The notes: generated from the letters alone by a model not told the origin. Numbered from the stretch's first letter, positions 43,581-52,788 are shown. The stretch: DNA of 64,000 nt from JBCCQH01 sp039024435 (GCA_039024435.1 JBCCQH010000003.1:62001-126000); one strand, 5' to 3'. Program-made: numbers and translations.

Positions 43581-44128
43581 TTGATTGCACAAAACTCCTC
43601 GTCCGCCGGACGCAATTCCTCCTGTTCTTGGGCCTGCTCATCGGGCTAGTCGGCTGCGGGCAGCCCGCTGAGTCGGAATCGGAGGGCGCCACCACACCCG
43701 CAACGGAGTCGACCCCGACCCCTCCGGAAAGCGAAGGTGCCTCCGACTTGATTCCGACCGAAGCCGACAAAGCGGCCTGCAAAGCGGTCGTCAACCAGAT
43801 TCTGGAGTACGCTCAAAAAGGCGAAAACAAAAAAGCAGCCGATATTTTGGTTTATCGCGGAGACGATGAGGCACGCCGGTGGAAAGACATCTGCCGCTAC
43901 GATGATCCCCAGGAGCAGGTATTTGTCGACAAGACCCTCGCTACGATTCAGGTCATCGCCGACGGTCTGGCCAGCCACGACTTTACGGAGTTTATCCTCG
44001 AAAAGGAGTACGAAGGCGTTTGGTACGTTTGGCTCGTCGACCTGAAATACGACAACGGCAATACCAATAAGCAGGCATTTGCGATGCTCAAAATCGGGGA
44101 TCGCTTTGCGCTGGGCGACATGGAGTGA
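43577..44128 (+). CDS. Lipoprotein, paralogue of the 44420 protein
   Basis: 183 residues. A lipoprotein signal with Cys at ~27 (LLIGLVGCGQ) is followed by a Ser/Thr/Pro/Glu linker. A compact domain contains ILEYAQKGENKKAADILVYRGDD and ends FAMLKIGDRFALGDME. The same outline is seen in the 44420 protein. Translationally coupled to the thioredoxin-fold gene. Confidence 0.72.
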   Translation: MIDCTKLLVRRTQFLLFLGLLIGLVGCGQPAESESEGATTPATESTPTPPESEGASDLIPTEADKAACKAVVNQILEYAQKGENKKAADILVYRGDDEARRWKDICRYDDPQEQVFVDKTLATIQVIADGLASHDFTEFILEKEYEGVWYVWLVDLKYDNGNTNKQAFAMLKIGDRFALGDME

Positions 44129-44419
44129 CGACCGATTAGCGGTGAGGTCGTTTCATACCGGAAATGCACTTCTTTTGGGTTTCAAATGAACGCCCGACCA
44201 CAACGCAAGGCGTATAAAATCCTCGGGTGCGCACGGCCCTCCGCGCGCGCGCAGCATATCTCTGGGTGACAAATTCTGGGTTTCAGCTCACCTCCCCACC
44301 GGGACGCGCTGAGGTTTTCCCCGAACGACAATTACCGGGGCAAACTTACCGTCCGCATGTTTCCGATTGAGCGTTCCGGAATTGTTTATTAAATTACGTT
44401 CTCGAAAGGGGACTGCATT

Positions 44420-44944
44420 ATGAAAAAACAATTACTATTCCTGGCAATGGCCATTTTCTTCCTCGCGGGCGTTCCGGCAGCGTTGCTGGCCCAAAATGAG
44501 GAAGCGTCGACCACGGGGCAAAACGACGAGCTGGAAGCGGCCATCGCTAAGTCGGCGACGGACAAGCAAAAGCGGGAGGTCGAAGATTCAAAAGCCGCAT
44601 TGGACCGAATGATGCGTTTTGCCAAAGCGCGGAACTACGACGGTTTCGGCAAGATGATGATCTATTCTGGTCGCGACCCCAACCGAACCATGCGCGTCAA
44701 AATGAATCCCAAAGATGCCCACGAGGGGCTGGAAATCGAGAATACGCTGAACTACGTTCACCACTGGTTGTCAAAATCGGCCTTTTACCACGCCAAGCGC
44801 TACCGCAAGGTCAAAGGACTCAGTGGCGACCTTTTCTTTTGGGACGTGGAATTCACCACGCTCAAAGGTAAACTCAAAATGTTCAAAGCGGTGATGGCCA
44901 AACTCGGCGACGAATACCTTTTTGTCCGCATGGAAAAAGGCTGA
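44420..44944 (+). CDS. Secreted protein, paralogue of the 43577 lipoprotein
   Basis: 174 residues with a signal peptide (to ALLAQ). It shares with the 43577 product a helical ARNYDGFGKMMIYSGRD-type stretch, a long middle region with a Tyr/Trp-rich strand and the ending MAKLGDEYLFVRMEKG. It lacks the lipobox. Function unknown. The ~290 bp before it contain no gene; a TTTCCGATTG.. AT-rich stretch just upstream may carry the promoter. Confidence 0.7.
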   Translation: MKKQLLFLAMAIFFLAGVPAALLAQNEEASTTGQNDELEAAIAKSATDKQKREVEDSKAALDRMMRFAKARNYDGFGKMMIYSGRDPNRTMRVKMNPKDAHEGLEIENTLNYVHHWLSKSAFYHAKRYRKVKGLSGDLFFWDVEFTTLKGKLKMFKAVMAKLGDEYLFVRMEKG

Positions 44945-44992
44945 TCGACGAGGATTTGCACGTCCTGTTTATTGAAGCACCAATTTAGAAGC

Positions 44993-45193
44993 ATGAAGAA
45001 ACATTTGATCTACGGGCTGGCCGGTGCCATGCTCCTCTCCCTGATCTCGCTTTCCGGCTGTCGCAGCAGCTCTCGGGTCCGGACATTGAATCCCGGTGAT
45101 CGAAGCGTAACCGTGGTCAAGCGGCCCAAACGCCGCGCCATCAAGGGCCGCACCAAAGCAGTTACCACGCGGAGATACAACCGCGCCCGGTAA
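44993..45193 (+). CDS. Small basic lipoprotein
   Basis: 66 residues from the ATG at 44993. A lipoprotein signal with Cys23 (MLLSLISLSGC) is followed by a short, very basic tail (VVKRPKRRAIKGRTKAV). It could bind DNA, polyanions or peptidoglycan; no family recognised. Confidence 0.6.
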   Translation: MKKHLIYGLAGAMLLSLISLSGCRSSSRVRTLNPGDRSVTVVKRPKRRAIKGRTKAVTTRRYNRAR

Positions 45194-45472
45194 CGTTTGC
45201 CACTACTTTCCCGGAGGATTTCTTGTGCCCACGGCTGGCGCCGATGATTTCATGGGCAAATCGTTCCTCGAATTACTGGTCAAGGGTCCAGCAATGAAGG
45301 GGTTGGGCAATGATGTTGTGATTTATAGGACTCAGCCCGCAGCGTGACCATTCCGCACGGCTGCGGAAAAAACGGGTTTTGATCGCTTGGGTTCACGATC
45401 CAAACGCCAAAGAAAACCGCAAGCCAACTCTAAGCCCGCCGATTCCGCCATCGGAAATCTTCCCATCAAGAA

Positions 45473-45991
45473 TCAATTTTTCCATTTCACCGAACAACCC
45501 ACGGCCAGGGTCTCCTGGAGCGGACGGTCCGGCTGGGCCAAGGTGGCTTGGATGGCATCGGCCAGCCAGGTTTCTTTCACGGCGCGGGCGTCTTGGTAGT
45601 CGTCGTCAATACCGCCTTGGTAGACTTTGCGGAGCGAACTGTCCGCTTGCCGGGCCAACATGAATACGTGGGGGGTGCGTTGCGCACCGTAAGCCCGGGC
45701 GATGTCCTGCGATTCATCGTGCAAGTAGGGGAAATTGAAGCCGCGCTGGGCGTGGCGGTCTTGCATCCGGGCAAATGAGTCTTCGGGATATTTTTGGGCG
45801 TCATTCGGATTGATGGCGATGAATTGCACGCCTTGCTCAGCGAATCGCGCTTGCAATTCCACCAAGCGCCGCTCGTAAGCAATCGCATAAGGGCAATGGT
45901 TACAGGTAAAGACCACCACGATGATCGCCCGGTCGCGAAAATCGTCTAAACTGACCGTACGCTCGTCGATGTTGCGAAGGGTAAATTCCAT
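45473..45991 (-). CDS. Thioredoxin-family protein (AhpC/TSA-Redoxin type)
   Basis: 172 residues, cytosolic. IVVVFTCNHCPYAIAYE holds the CxxC (Cys-Asn-His-Cys), then FIAINPNDAQKYPEDS and RTPHVFMLA with the cis-Pro. This group is common in Bacteroidota and is probably a thiol oxidoreductase or peroxiredoxin-like reductase. The C-terminal ~25 residues, with GCSVKWKN, are typical of the same group. Confidence 0.88.
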   Translation of the reverse strand: MEFTLRNIDERTVSLDDFRDRAIIVVVFTCNHCPYAIAYERRLVELQARFAEQGVQFIAINPNDAQKYPEDSFARMQDRHAQRGFNFPYLHDESQDIARAYGAQRTPHVFMLARQADSSLRKVYQGGIDDDYQDARAVKETWLADAIQATLAQPDRPLQETLAVGCSVKWKN

Positions 45992-46164
45992 ATTGTTGCG
46001 GCTGAAAAGTGGGCGCGAATCAAAGGCCCAATATGCCGATCCCAGCGTCGGAAATCAAGTCCTGGCCGGATGAAAAAGGGAATGCTGGGCGACCAGCGAC
46101 CACGAGCGGCCAGCACGGAGTCACTTTACCGGCAGTTCAGTAGAAAGAAATGTTGCAGCAATGA

Positions 46165-47826
46165 TCAGAGGCCGGTCGGAACCGGAGCATATACTTCCGG
46201 CACTTCATCTTCTGATTTCGGCGCTTCGAATTTGTATTCGCTCACCGGAGCCTGTCCCGGATAGTCCTTGAGGATAACCTTCGAACTGGCATCGATCTGC
46301 TTGAGCCAGGGACCGGAATTGAAACCGAGCCAGAACATGAGCAACACCAGGGGCACCATGACGATGACCTCTGAAGTATTCATGTCGGTCAACTTGCGGT
46401 TTTCGTCTTTGTCGAGCGGGCCAAACATAACCCGGCGGAACATCCACAGCAGGTAAACGGCGGCGACGATCACCCCGCTCGCCGCTCCCACGGCCCACCA
46501 ATCGGAGACCACCGAGGAAGCGAAGGAACCAATCAGCACCATAAATTCACCCACGAATCCGTTCAAACCCGGTAGCCCTACCGAAGCGAGTACCGTGATC
46601 ATAAAAAACAGGGTAAAGATGGGCACCTGCTTTGCCAATCCTTGAAAATCGGCGATCATCCGGGTGTGGCGACGGTCGTAAATCATCCCTACCATGAGGA
46701 AGAGACCACCGGTCGTGATCCCGTGGTTGACCATTTGGATGACCGCTCCGTCCAACGCCTCGGGCGTAAAGGAAAAGATTCCCAGTACGATGAAGCCCAG
46801 GTGGCTGACGGAAGAGTAGGCAACCAGCCGCTTGACGTCCGTCTGCACCATGGCCGCCATTCCCCCGTAAATGATGCCCACGACGGCAAACCCGCACATG
46901 AGCGGGGCAAAGTAGGCGGAAGCTTCCGGGAAAAAGGGCAAACAGAACCGCACTAAACCGTAGGTTCCCATTTTGAGGAGGACGCCCGCCAGAATGACCG
47001 AGCCGGCGGTCGGCGCTTGGGTGTGTGCATCGGGCAACCAGGTGTGCAGGGGAAACAGGGGCACTTTGATCGCAAAACTCACGGCAAAGGCGAGGAAAAG
47101 CCAGTTTTGGACGTCGGCCGCAAAACTGGTCCGCAGGATCGCCAAATAGTCGGTGGTAAACACAATGTTGGCCGCTTCCGGGTACAAAGTGTTGGCTTCC
47201 CCTACCGCATTGACCCCGGCCCAAATGATCGCAATCAACATGAGCAGCGAGCCCACCAGGGTATACAAGAAGAATTTGATCGAGGCGTAGATCCGCTCTT
47301 TGCCGCCCCAGATGCCAATCAGGAAATACATCGGGATCAGCACCATTTCAAAAAATATGTAGAACAGCACCAGATCCAGCGCCAGGAAGAAACCGATCAC
47401 CCCCACTTCCAGGATGAGCAGGAGGATATAATATGACTTTTCCAGCTTGGTAACTGAGCCCCAACTGAAGTAAATGGTGAGCGGAAAGAGAAATGTCGTC
47501 AGCAACAACAAATAAATCGATATGCCGTCCAAACCCGTCATCAGCTTGATGTCGATGCCCGGAATCGTAAACCAGTCTCCGACGGAAAACAGCACAAAGT
47601 TGTTGTAGTCGGCGTTCGGCTTGTCGACGATCAGCGAGGCGGTTTCCAGCGTGGCATGGTCGAGGTAATACACGTACACCAGCGCCGAAAGCACCAGCGG
47701 AATGGCCGAAGCGACCAGCGCCATGACCTTCGCTTGCTTTTTGTCGGCCATTAAGATGAGCGGCACTCCGATCAGGGGAGCGACGATCATCAGATTCATC
47801 AATAGATTCGCGGTTTCCGCAGACAT
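46165..47826 (-). CDS. nuoM: NADH-quinone oxidoreductase subunit M (proton-pumping)
   Basis: 553 residues and about 14 membrane helices. NuoM is an antiporter-like subunit of complex I. Conserved residues are visible in MTGLDGISIYLLLL, EMVLIPMYFLIGIWGG (Glu of helix 5), KFFLYTLVGSLLML (Lys), and LPDAHTQAPTAGSVILAGVLLKMGTYGL with a conserved Lys, and LVAYSSVSHLGFIVLG. The C-terminal tail after ~510 is long and acidic. nuoL and nuoN are not adjacent, which is unusual (see findings). Confidence 0.95.
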   Translation of the reverse strand: MSAETANLLMNLMIVAPLIGVPLILMADKKQAKVMALVASAIPLVLSALVYVYYLDHATLETASLIVDKPNADYNNFVLFSVGDWFTIPGIDIKLMTGLDGISIYLLLLTTFLFPLTIYFSWGSVTKLEKSYYILLLILEVGVIGFFLALDLVLFYIFFEMVLIPMYFLIGIWGGKERIYASIKFFLYTLVGSLLMLIAIIWAGVNAVGEANTLYPEAANIVFTTDYLAILRTSFAADVQNWLFLAFAVSFAIKVPLFPLHTWLPDAHTQAPTAGSVILAGVLLKMGTYGLVRFCLPFFPEASAYFAPLMCGFAVVGIIYGGMAAMVQTDVKRLVAYSSVSHLGFIVLGIFSFTPEALDGAVIQMVNHGITTGGLFLMVGMIYDRRHTRMIADFQGLAKQVPIFTLFFMITVLASVGLPGLNGFVGEFMVLIGSFASSVVSDWWAVGAASGVIVAAVYLLWMFRRVMFGPLDKDENRKLTDMNTSEVIVMVPLVLLMFWLGFNSGPWLKQIDASSKVILKDYPGQAPVSEYKFEAPKSEDEVPEVYAPVPTGL

Positions 47827-48062
47827 ATTTGCTCAGAATTTTTGATGCCTGAGCAAATTAGTCAATGAAACGAGAAATGTGAAATGTGCTCTCCGGGGCA
47901 ATTTCCGTCGGGGGCAACCCGGGTTTTGCGGCACCTCGCGGCACCAATGATCCCAACTGCCTTATTTCCAGCCCATTGGGAAATCAGATTGTACCAGGCG
48001 CGGGGGACCCGCCGCGAAAAAATCCCGGCTCCCCTTTCCAAGGGTCAATCGCCAAAAATCCC

Positions 48063-48070
48063 TAAATTTG
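48063..48070 (+). promoter_or_regulatory. -7 element TAAATTTG for ettA
   Basis: Matches TAnnTTTG, 21 bp before the ATG. Only a weak TTTCC is found near the -33 position. Confidence 0.5.
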
Positions 48071-48091
48071 CATGGTAAAATTCCAAACTCC

Positions 48092-49768
48092 ATGAGCGAA
48101 GACAGAAAGATCATTTTTTCGATGTCCCGGGTAGGCAAAATTTACCCGCCCAACAAGCAGGTCCTGCGCGATATTTCCCTCGGCTTTTTCCTCGGTGCCA
48201 AAATTGGGGTTATCGGGATGAATGGCCAGGGCAAATCTACCCTCCTCAAAATCATCGCCGGTCTCGACAAGGACTACCAAGGCGAGGTTGTGTTTTCTCC
48301 CGGCTACTCCGTCGGTTATCTGGAGCAGCATCCGGAACTTGATCCAGAAAAAACGGTCAAGGAAATCGTGCAAGAAGGCGCTTCCGAAACGGCGGATTTG
48401 CTCAAGGAATTTGAGGAAATCAGCATGAAGTTCATGGAGGAAATGAGCGCGGAAGACATGCAAAAGCTGATCGACCGGCAGGGCGAACTGCAGGACAAAA
48501 TCGATGCGGCCGACGGCTGGAACCTGGATCACCGCCTGGAAGTCGCGATGGATGCGCTCCGGACTCCGCCCGCCGAGACCAAGGTGGGACCGCTCTCCGG
48601 GGGCGAAAAGCGCCGGGTGGCCCTGTGCCGACTGCTCATCCGCCAGCCGGACATCTTACTGCTGGACGAACCGACCAACCACCTGGACGCCGAATCGGTC
48701 CACTGGCTGGAACAGCACTTGCAACAATATCCGGGCACGGTCATTGCGGTGACGCACGACCGGTATTTCCTGGACAATGTAGCGGGCTGGATATTGGAAT
48801 TGGACCGCGGCCACGGCATCCCCTGGAAAGGCAATTATTCTTCCTGGCTGGACCAAAAGGAAAAGCGCCTCGCCCAGGAAAAAAAGCAGCAAAACAAGCG
48901 GCAGCGCACGCTGCAGCGCGAATTGGAGTGGATCCGCATGACCCCCAAGGCGAAGCAAGCCAAAAGCAAAGCGCGCCTGAGCGCCTACGAAAAGTTGGCT
49001 TCGGATGATGGCTACCAGCGTGAGCAGGAGCTCGAAATCTACATTCCGCCGGGACCGCGCCTCGGCGATGTCGTCATCAATGCGGCAAATGTCTCGAAGG
49101 CCTACGGCGAAAAGTTGCTGTTCGAAGACATGAGTTTTATGATTCCCAAGGGCGCGATTGTGGGGGTGATCGGTCCAAATGGGGCGGGTAAAACGACGCT
49201 GTTCCGCATGATCACCCAGCAAGAAACGCCGGACAACGGCACCTTTACCGTAGGTGAGACGGTCAAGCTCGCTTACGTGGACCAGGAACACGAAACCCTG
49301 GACCTCGACGCCACGGTCTACGAAGCGATCACCGATGGCTACGAGCACGTCCAATTGGGCACCAAGGAAATGAATGGCCGCGCTTACGTGAGCCGCTTCA
49401 ATTTCTCGGGCACTTCGCAAAGCAAGAAGGTCAGTCAATTGTCCGGCGGGGAGCGCAACCGGCTGCACCTGGCCCGGATGCTGAAATCGGGGGCCAATGT
49501 GCTGTTGCTGGATGAGCCCACGAATGACCTGGACGTGAACACCCTGCGGGCACTGGAAGAGGGCCTGGACAATTTTGCTGGGGCGGCGGTGATCATTTCC
49601 CACGACCGCTGGTTCCTGGACCGGATCTGCACCCACATCCTCGCCTACGAAGGGGACTCCAAGGTCTTCTTTTTTGAGGGTTCATACACGGAGTACGAGG
49701 ACAACAAAAAGCAGCGCCTCGGCGATTCGGGACCGACCCGGATCAAGTACAAGAAGCTGACGCGGTGA
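48092..49768 (+). CDS. ettA: Energy-dependent translational throttle protein EttA (ABC-F)
   Basis: 558 residues from the ATG at 48092. Two ABC domains. First: Walker A GMNGQGKST, signature LSGGEKRR, Walker B LLLDEPTNHLD. Second: GPNGAGKTT, LSGGERNR, LLLDEPTNDLD. A linker with the P-site tRNA-interaction motif region (LEWIRMTPKAKQAKSKARL) separates them, as in EttA. It gates the ribosomal first elongation steps according to ATP/ADP level. Other ABC-F members differ in the linker, so the EttA assignment is firm. Confidence 0.95.
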   Translation: MSEDRKIIFSMSRVGKIYPPNKQVLRDISLGFFLGAKIGVIGMNGQGKSTLLKIIAGLDKDYQGEVVFSPGYSVGYLEQHPELDPEKTVKEIVQEGASETADLLKEFEEISMKFMEEMSAEDMQKLIDRQGELQDKIDAADGWNLDHRLEVAMDALRTPPAETKVGPLSGGEKRRVALCRLLIRQPDILLLDEPTNHLDAESVHWLEQHLQQYPGTVIAVTHDRYFLDNVAGWILELDRGHGIPWKGNYSSWLDQKEKRLAQEKKQQNKRQRTLQRELEWIRMTPKAKQAKSKARLSAYEKLASDDGYQREQELEIYIPPGPRLGDVVINAANVSKAYGEKLLFEDMSFMIPKGAIVGVIGPNGAGKTTLFRMITQQETPDNGTFTVGETVKLAYVDQEHETLDLDATVYEAITDGYEHVQLGTKEMNGRAYVSRFNFSGTSQSKKVSQLSGGERNRLHLARMLKSGANVLLLDEPTNDLDVNTLRALEEGLDNFAGAAVIISHDRWFLDRICTHILAYEGDSKVFFFEGSYTEYEDNKKQRLGDSGPTRIKYKKLTR

Positions 49769-49865
49769 GGGGGGATTGGTCTTTTCCAAATTTAAACGGG
49801 GGATTTCGGCACAAGAGGATAAACGTACCCTGGCGAAACTATTTCGGGATTCGAAATTTTTCTCA

Positions 49866-49873
49866 TAGTTTTG
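49866..49873 (+). promoter_or_regulatory. -7 element TAGTTTTG for the 49907 gene
   Basis: Matches TAnnTTTG, 33 bp before the ATG at 49907. The -33 region has TTTCG rather than a clear TTG. Confidence 0.45.
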
Positions 49874-49906
49874 TCTTCGAGAAAAATACTCACGTTTCGT
49901 CAACTT

Positions 49907-50658
49907 ATGCCCTCAACTCATCCTATTCGCATAGATGCGTCGTTTACTTTCAAGGATACCGGTGAATTGCAGCAGTTCCTCGATAAGAAGCATTTTGGTG
50001 AACCCATTCCAGATCCGGATTACGGAGAAATCAAAAAGTTTCTTCCCAACAAAAACTCCGCCATTCAAGGCTTCTCACCGGAATATTGGACAATTGGGTC
50101 GTCTGCTTACATTTTCCAGGACAAAGTTCCTCGGGTAAATGGTACCATTGTCAACAACCGCATAGAATTGACTTTGCACACGGATAAATCCCATCTGGAA
50201 AATACACTTGACCGTCTGGCACTATCTTTAAAGTGTATTGCAAGGGCAAGCTTCGCCGGGTTCGAAAAAAACTATCGATTGCAATTACCCCCCCCGACTG
50301 GAAGCCGAAATACGAGATTGAATCGAAATTTGCGATCCGAAAGGCAGTTCTGGGAGACTTTTTGAGTGGGCTAATTTTACCGGCGGTTGCCGTGATCATT
50401 TGGCTCGTCTTGACTTTTGGAAACATGATTGCCGATGAGTCTTTGTTGAACAACAAAGTTGAAATCAGCATTATAGGATTTAGCATCGCTTTGCTCTCCA
50501 ATGGGATTCAAGGTTTGGTTAGTCTCAGAGGCTGTTTAAAATTGGTTTGTGAAATTTGCTATCGCAGATTTTTTTGTCCATCGAAGCTTATTTTGGAGTC
50601 CATAGCCAGAGCTATGGGCGAGAAAATAGCGGAAGAGGGGCGGAAAAAGATGCCCTAG
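49907..50658 (+). pseudogene. Hypothetical membrane protein gene with a frame change at C8 and a 3' end replaced by a MITE
   Basis: The first reading frame (49907-50365, 152 codons) contains a soluble domain (THPIRIDASFTFKDTGELQ) and runs into CCCCCCCC at 50288-50295. The +1-frame continuation (to 50658) carries DWKPKYEIESKFAIRKAV and then two hydrophobic segments (LILPAVAVIIWLVLTFG, ISIIGFSIALLSNGI). Joining them across the C tract gives one coherent protein; neither frame alone does. After GLVSL the reading enters the repeat at 50527, which supplies the last ~40 residues. Either a pseudogene, a phase-variable gene or an assembly error in the C tract. Confidence 0.6.
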
Positions 50659-50670
50659 CAAAATCGCAGC
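50527..50670. mobile_element. MITE-like element, copy 2, right end missing
   Basis: Starts AGAGGCTGTTTAAAATTGG, as in the left end at 29169. Contains a perfect 7-bp hairpin CCATAGC-CAGA-GCTATGG (50600-50617) and the shared gatgccctagcaaaatc. The right inverted end found in copy 1 is absent; the sequence departs right after tcgcag. Confidence 0.6.
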
Positions 50671-50680
50671 CCTGATGTTG

Positions 50681-50715
50681 AAGCTGGACAGCAAAACGAT
50701 GTCCAGCTTTATTTT
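50681..50715 (+). terminator. Rho-independent terminator-like hairpin
   Basis: AAGCTGGACA (50681-50690) pairs perfectly with TGTCCAGCTT (50700-50709) across 9 nt, followed by TATTTTGG. It sits between the MITE remnant and the integrase. Confidence 0.75.
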
Positions 50716-50752
50716 GGCCGTTTTTTTGACATGACCTAAGTGAAATCGGACT

Positions 50753-50777
50753 ACATGGACAGTCACAAAGTCCATGT
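50753..50777. repeat. Inverted repeat ACATGGAC/GTCCATGT upstream of integrase
   Basis: Perfect 8-bp arms, 9-nt loop. Possible recombinase or attachment-site structure, or a leader hairpin. Confidence 0.45.
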
Positions 50778-50789
50778 TCAACAGCGTTC

Positions 50790-50810
50790 GGTTAGAAACT
50801 GGTTAGAATT
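50790..50810. repeat. Direct repeats GGTTAGAA, 11 bp apart
   Basis: GGTTAGAAAC (50790) and GGTTAGAATT (50801) are spaced one helical turn apart, just before the integrase start. A third copy, GGTTAGAATTC, lies at 54860-54870 in the AT-rich control region. Could be recombinase arm sites. Confidence 0.45.
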
Positions 50811-50831
50811 GTCAAATCAAAGAAAACGGTC

Positions 50832-52358
50832 ATGTCAAACCAAATTACACCCAAAGTATTCCCGCACCTGGATTCACACGTCCGCCCGGACGGTCGCTCC
50901 AAATTCTTCATTCGTGTAAGCATTGGGAAGGACAAACGGTTATATCCGATCAACCTGAACGGCCAAAAGGAACTCCTTATGAAAAAGGAATTTTGGGCCA
51001 ATGTAGTTGAGGACGGAAAGAAGACGCGGGAGAAGTATATCAAGGGCGGGAAGGGCAATCCTGACCACCGTAAAATCCAACGTGCCTTAGACGCAGCCAT
51101 GATCCGCATGGAAACTCTGATTAAAGAATTGGGTGACGCACAAAAGACGATCACGCACAACGTTCTGGAACGGCTCTGGCATCGTCGTAGAATTAAGTTA
51201 TTCTCGGATTGGGCCTGGGAGTTCATGCAGCAGTATGTAAAGGAAAGATGCCTATCGTCGAAAACGCTCGAACGTTCCGGCCATATTATCCGGGCTGTAC
51301 GATTCTATGAGGATTACGCTGGTGCCTTACCTCTGCAAGCAATTACTGCCGATTGGTTCAAGGAATTCCAGCGTTGGGTTTATCGGCCAAAGACCAAAAA
51401 TGACAAAGGCCATTTTGATGGTTTCGGCTGGTCCAGGACGAACGGTTCTCGCGGGATTAGCGTCCTCGGCACGATGTTCAAACACGCGAAGCTGGAGGGA
51501 GAGATCGCCGCCAACCCTTACCGTGAATTCGTGGACCGGGGCTGGTACAAGCGGTACGACAAAGAGACATTTACATTTTTGGAAGAGGAGGAAATTGAGC
51601 GCATGTATCAGGCTTTCGTGAGCGGCGAATTGAGGGGCTACACCAAAACGACCAAACACGGCCACGTAAGACAGGAAGGAAAGCGGCTGCATGACCGCCT
51701 CGGGGTATACCTATTCACGATCTTCACCGGCTTGCGCTACCAGGACGTAAAGAAAGTCGCCGAAGGACACAAGGATGTGACCATAGGCCGTACACACCTT
51801 TCGGTGATTATGAGCAAATCCAGGCGCGAAGGTAGCGAAGGAAAAATGGTCCGACTGCTTATCACCGAAAAAATGCGGACGGTCGCCAATCTGAGCGGAG
51901 AAGGGCCGGTGTTCAATACCCGCATTCACAATACCTCCAACATCAATATCAACCTCCGCAAAATTCTCGGCCTCCTAGGCATAGACAAGTACATGACGTT
52001 TCACGATTTGCGCCGAACCTTCGCAACTTCCCTTCTCAGTAAGGGTGCGCGTATGAAAGTGGTTTCCACGCTGATCGGTCACGAATCCATCACGACCACC
52101 GAAAAGCACTACGGCAAGGTCGTGAACAAAATCGCCGATGAAACGATGGGGCTTTGGGATAAGGTTGCTGGAGCCTTCACCGACCCGGCTGTGCGGGGTT
52201 TTGTGGAGGACGTGTTTGTTATGCTCCAGGACAACCCGGACGCAACTGTGCGCAAGCGGCTTCTGGACAAGATCGAAGCCCTTTCCGAACTGCTCCAGCT
52301 TTCGGACCTGGAAACCGTCGATAACGAAGGAAAAAATCAACTCAAAAAGGTCGCCTAA
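50832..52358 (+). CDS. Tyrosine recombinase / integrase
   Basis: 508 residues. An N-terminal SAM-like/arm-binding part (residues ~1-260) precedes the catalytic domain. The catalytic set is visible: Arg302 (TGLRYQDV), His391 and Arg394 (HDLRRTF), His417 and Tyr427 (LIGHESITTTEKHY). It cuts and rejoins DNA at the attachment sites of the element. Longer than typical Bacteroidota phage-integrase-SAM proteins (~400), with an extra C-terminal ~60 residues. The first gene of the element, as expected for an integrase next to attL. Confidence 0.93.
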   Translation: MSNQITPKVFPHLDSHVRPDGRSKFFIRVSIGKDKRLYPINLNGQKELLMKKEFWANVVEDGKKTREKYIKGGKGNPDHRKIQRALDAAMIRMETLIKELGDAQKTITHNVLERLWHRRRIKLFSDWAWEFMQQYVKERCLSSKTLERSGHIIRAVRFYEDYAGALPLQAITADWFKEFQRWVYRPKTKNDKGHFDGFGWSRTNGSRGISVLGTMFKHAKLEGEIAANPYREFVDRGWYKRYDKETFTFLEEEEIERMYQAFVSGELRGYTKTTKHGHVRQEGKRLHDRLGVYLFTIFTGLRYQDVKKVAEGHKDVTIGRTHLSVIMSKSRREGSEGKMVRLLITEKMRTVANLSGEGPVFNTRIHNTSNININLRKILGLLGIDKYMTFHDLRRTFATSLLSKGARMKVVSTLIGHESITTTEKHYGKVVNKIADETMGLWDKVAGAFTDPAVRGFVEDVFVMLQDNPDATVRKRLLDKIEALSELLQLSDLETVDNEGKNQLKKVA

Positions 52359-52437
52359 TCCGGCGGGTGCGGGGCTGGTCGCGGTTCCACGCCCCCGGTT
52401 TAACCAGGCATATAAATTCAGTTTCAAAATCATACAA

Positions 52438-52788
52438 ATGGAAGCATCTAAGGACCGCCTGAAAAGGCTCAAAATCCGGGACAAGATCAAATTTAAGACC
52501 TGCACCCCGCACTCTGAAATGCCAGCGACGCGGATGGTAAATAAAGCCGTATTCCCTGCGATTGGCGGGGCGCATATCGAGGTGGAGTATCACGGCCCTA
52601 CCGATTTCCGGGTACACCTGGAAGAAGTGAGCAAAGTTTACCCGCGTGTCATCGCCCTGGAAACGCAAGTAGAGTTGGGAATCGTGGAGGGAAATGACTA
52701 TTGGATCGAAACCGATTTCGGGAACGGCTGGAAACTCCAGGGCATTGTGCAACTTGTGCCGAAATCAGTGGTCAAGTTCCCTGACTGA
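52438..52788 (+). CDS. Small hypothetical protein, 116 aa
   Basis: Starts at the ATG at 52438, 79 bp after the integrase. Basic N-terminus (KDRLKRLKIRDKIKF), then beta-rich, with no signal peptide. No family recognised. A terminator follows at 52812. Confidence 0.65.
   Translation: MEASKDRLKRLKIRDKIKFKTCTPHSEMPATRMVNKAVFPAIGGAHIEVEYHGPTDFRVHLEEVSKVYPRVIALETQVELGIVEGNDYWIETDFGNGWKLQGIVQLVPKSVVKFPD

Noticed and set aside
49907..50658. Two independent genes
   Set aside because: The second frame begins in the middle of the conserved-looking protein and the frames join exactly at the C8 tract, so one broken gene is the simpler reading.
50660..50830. tRNA gene as integration target
   Set aside because: No cloverleaf or conserved T-loop sequence was recognisable; the neighbouring DNA is a MITE-like repeat and a terminator.
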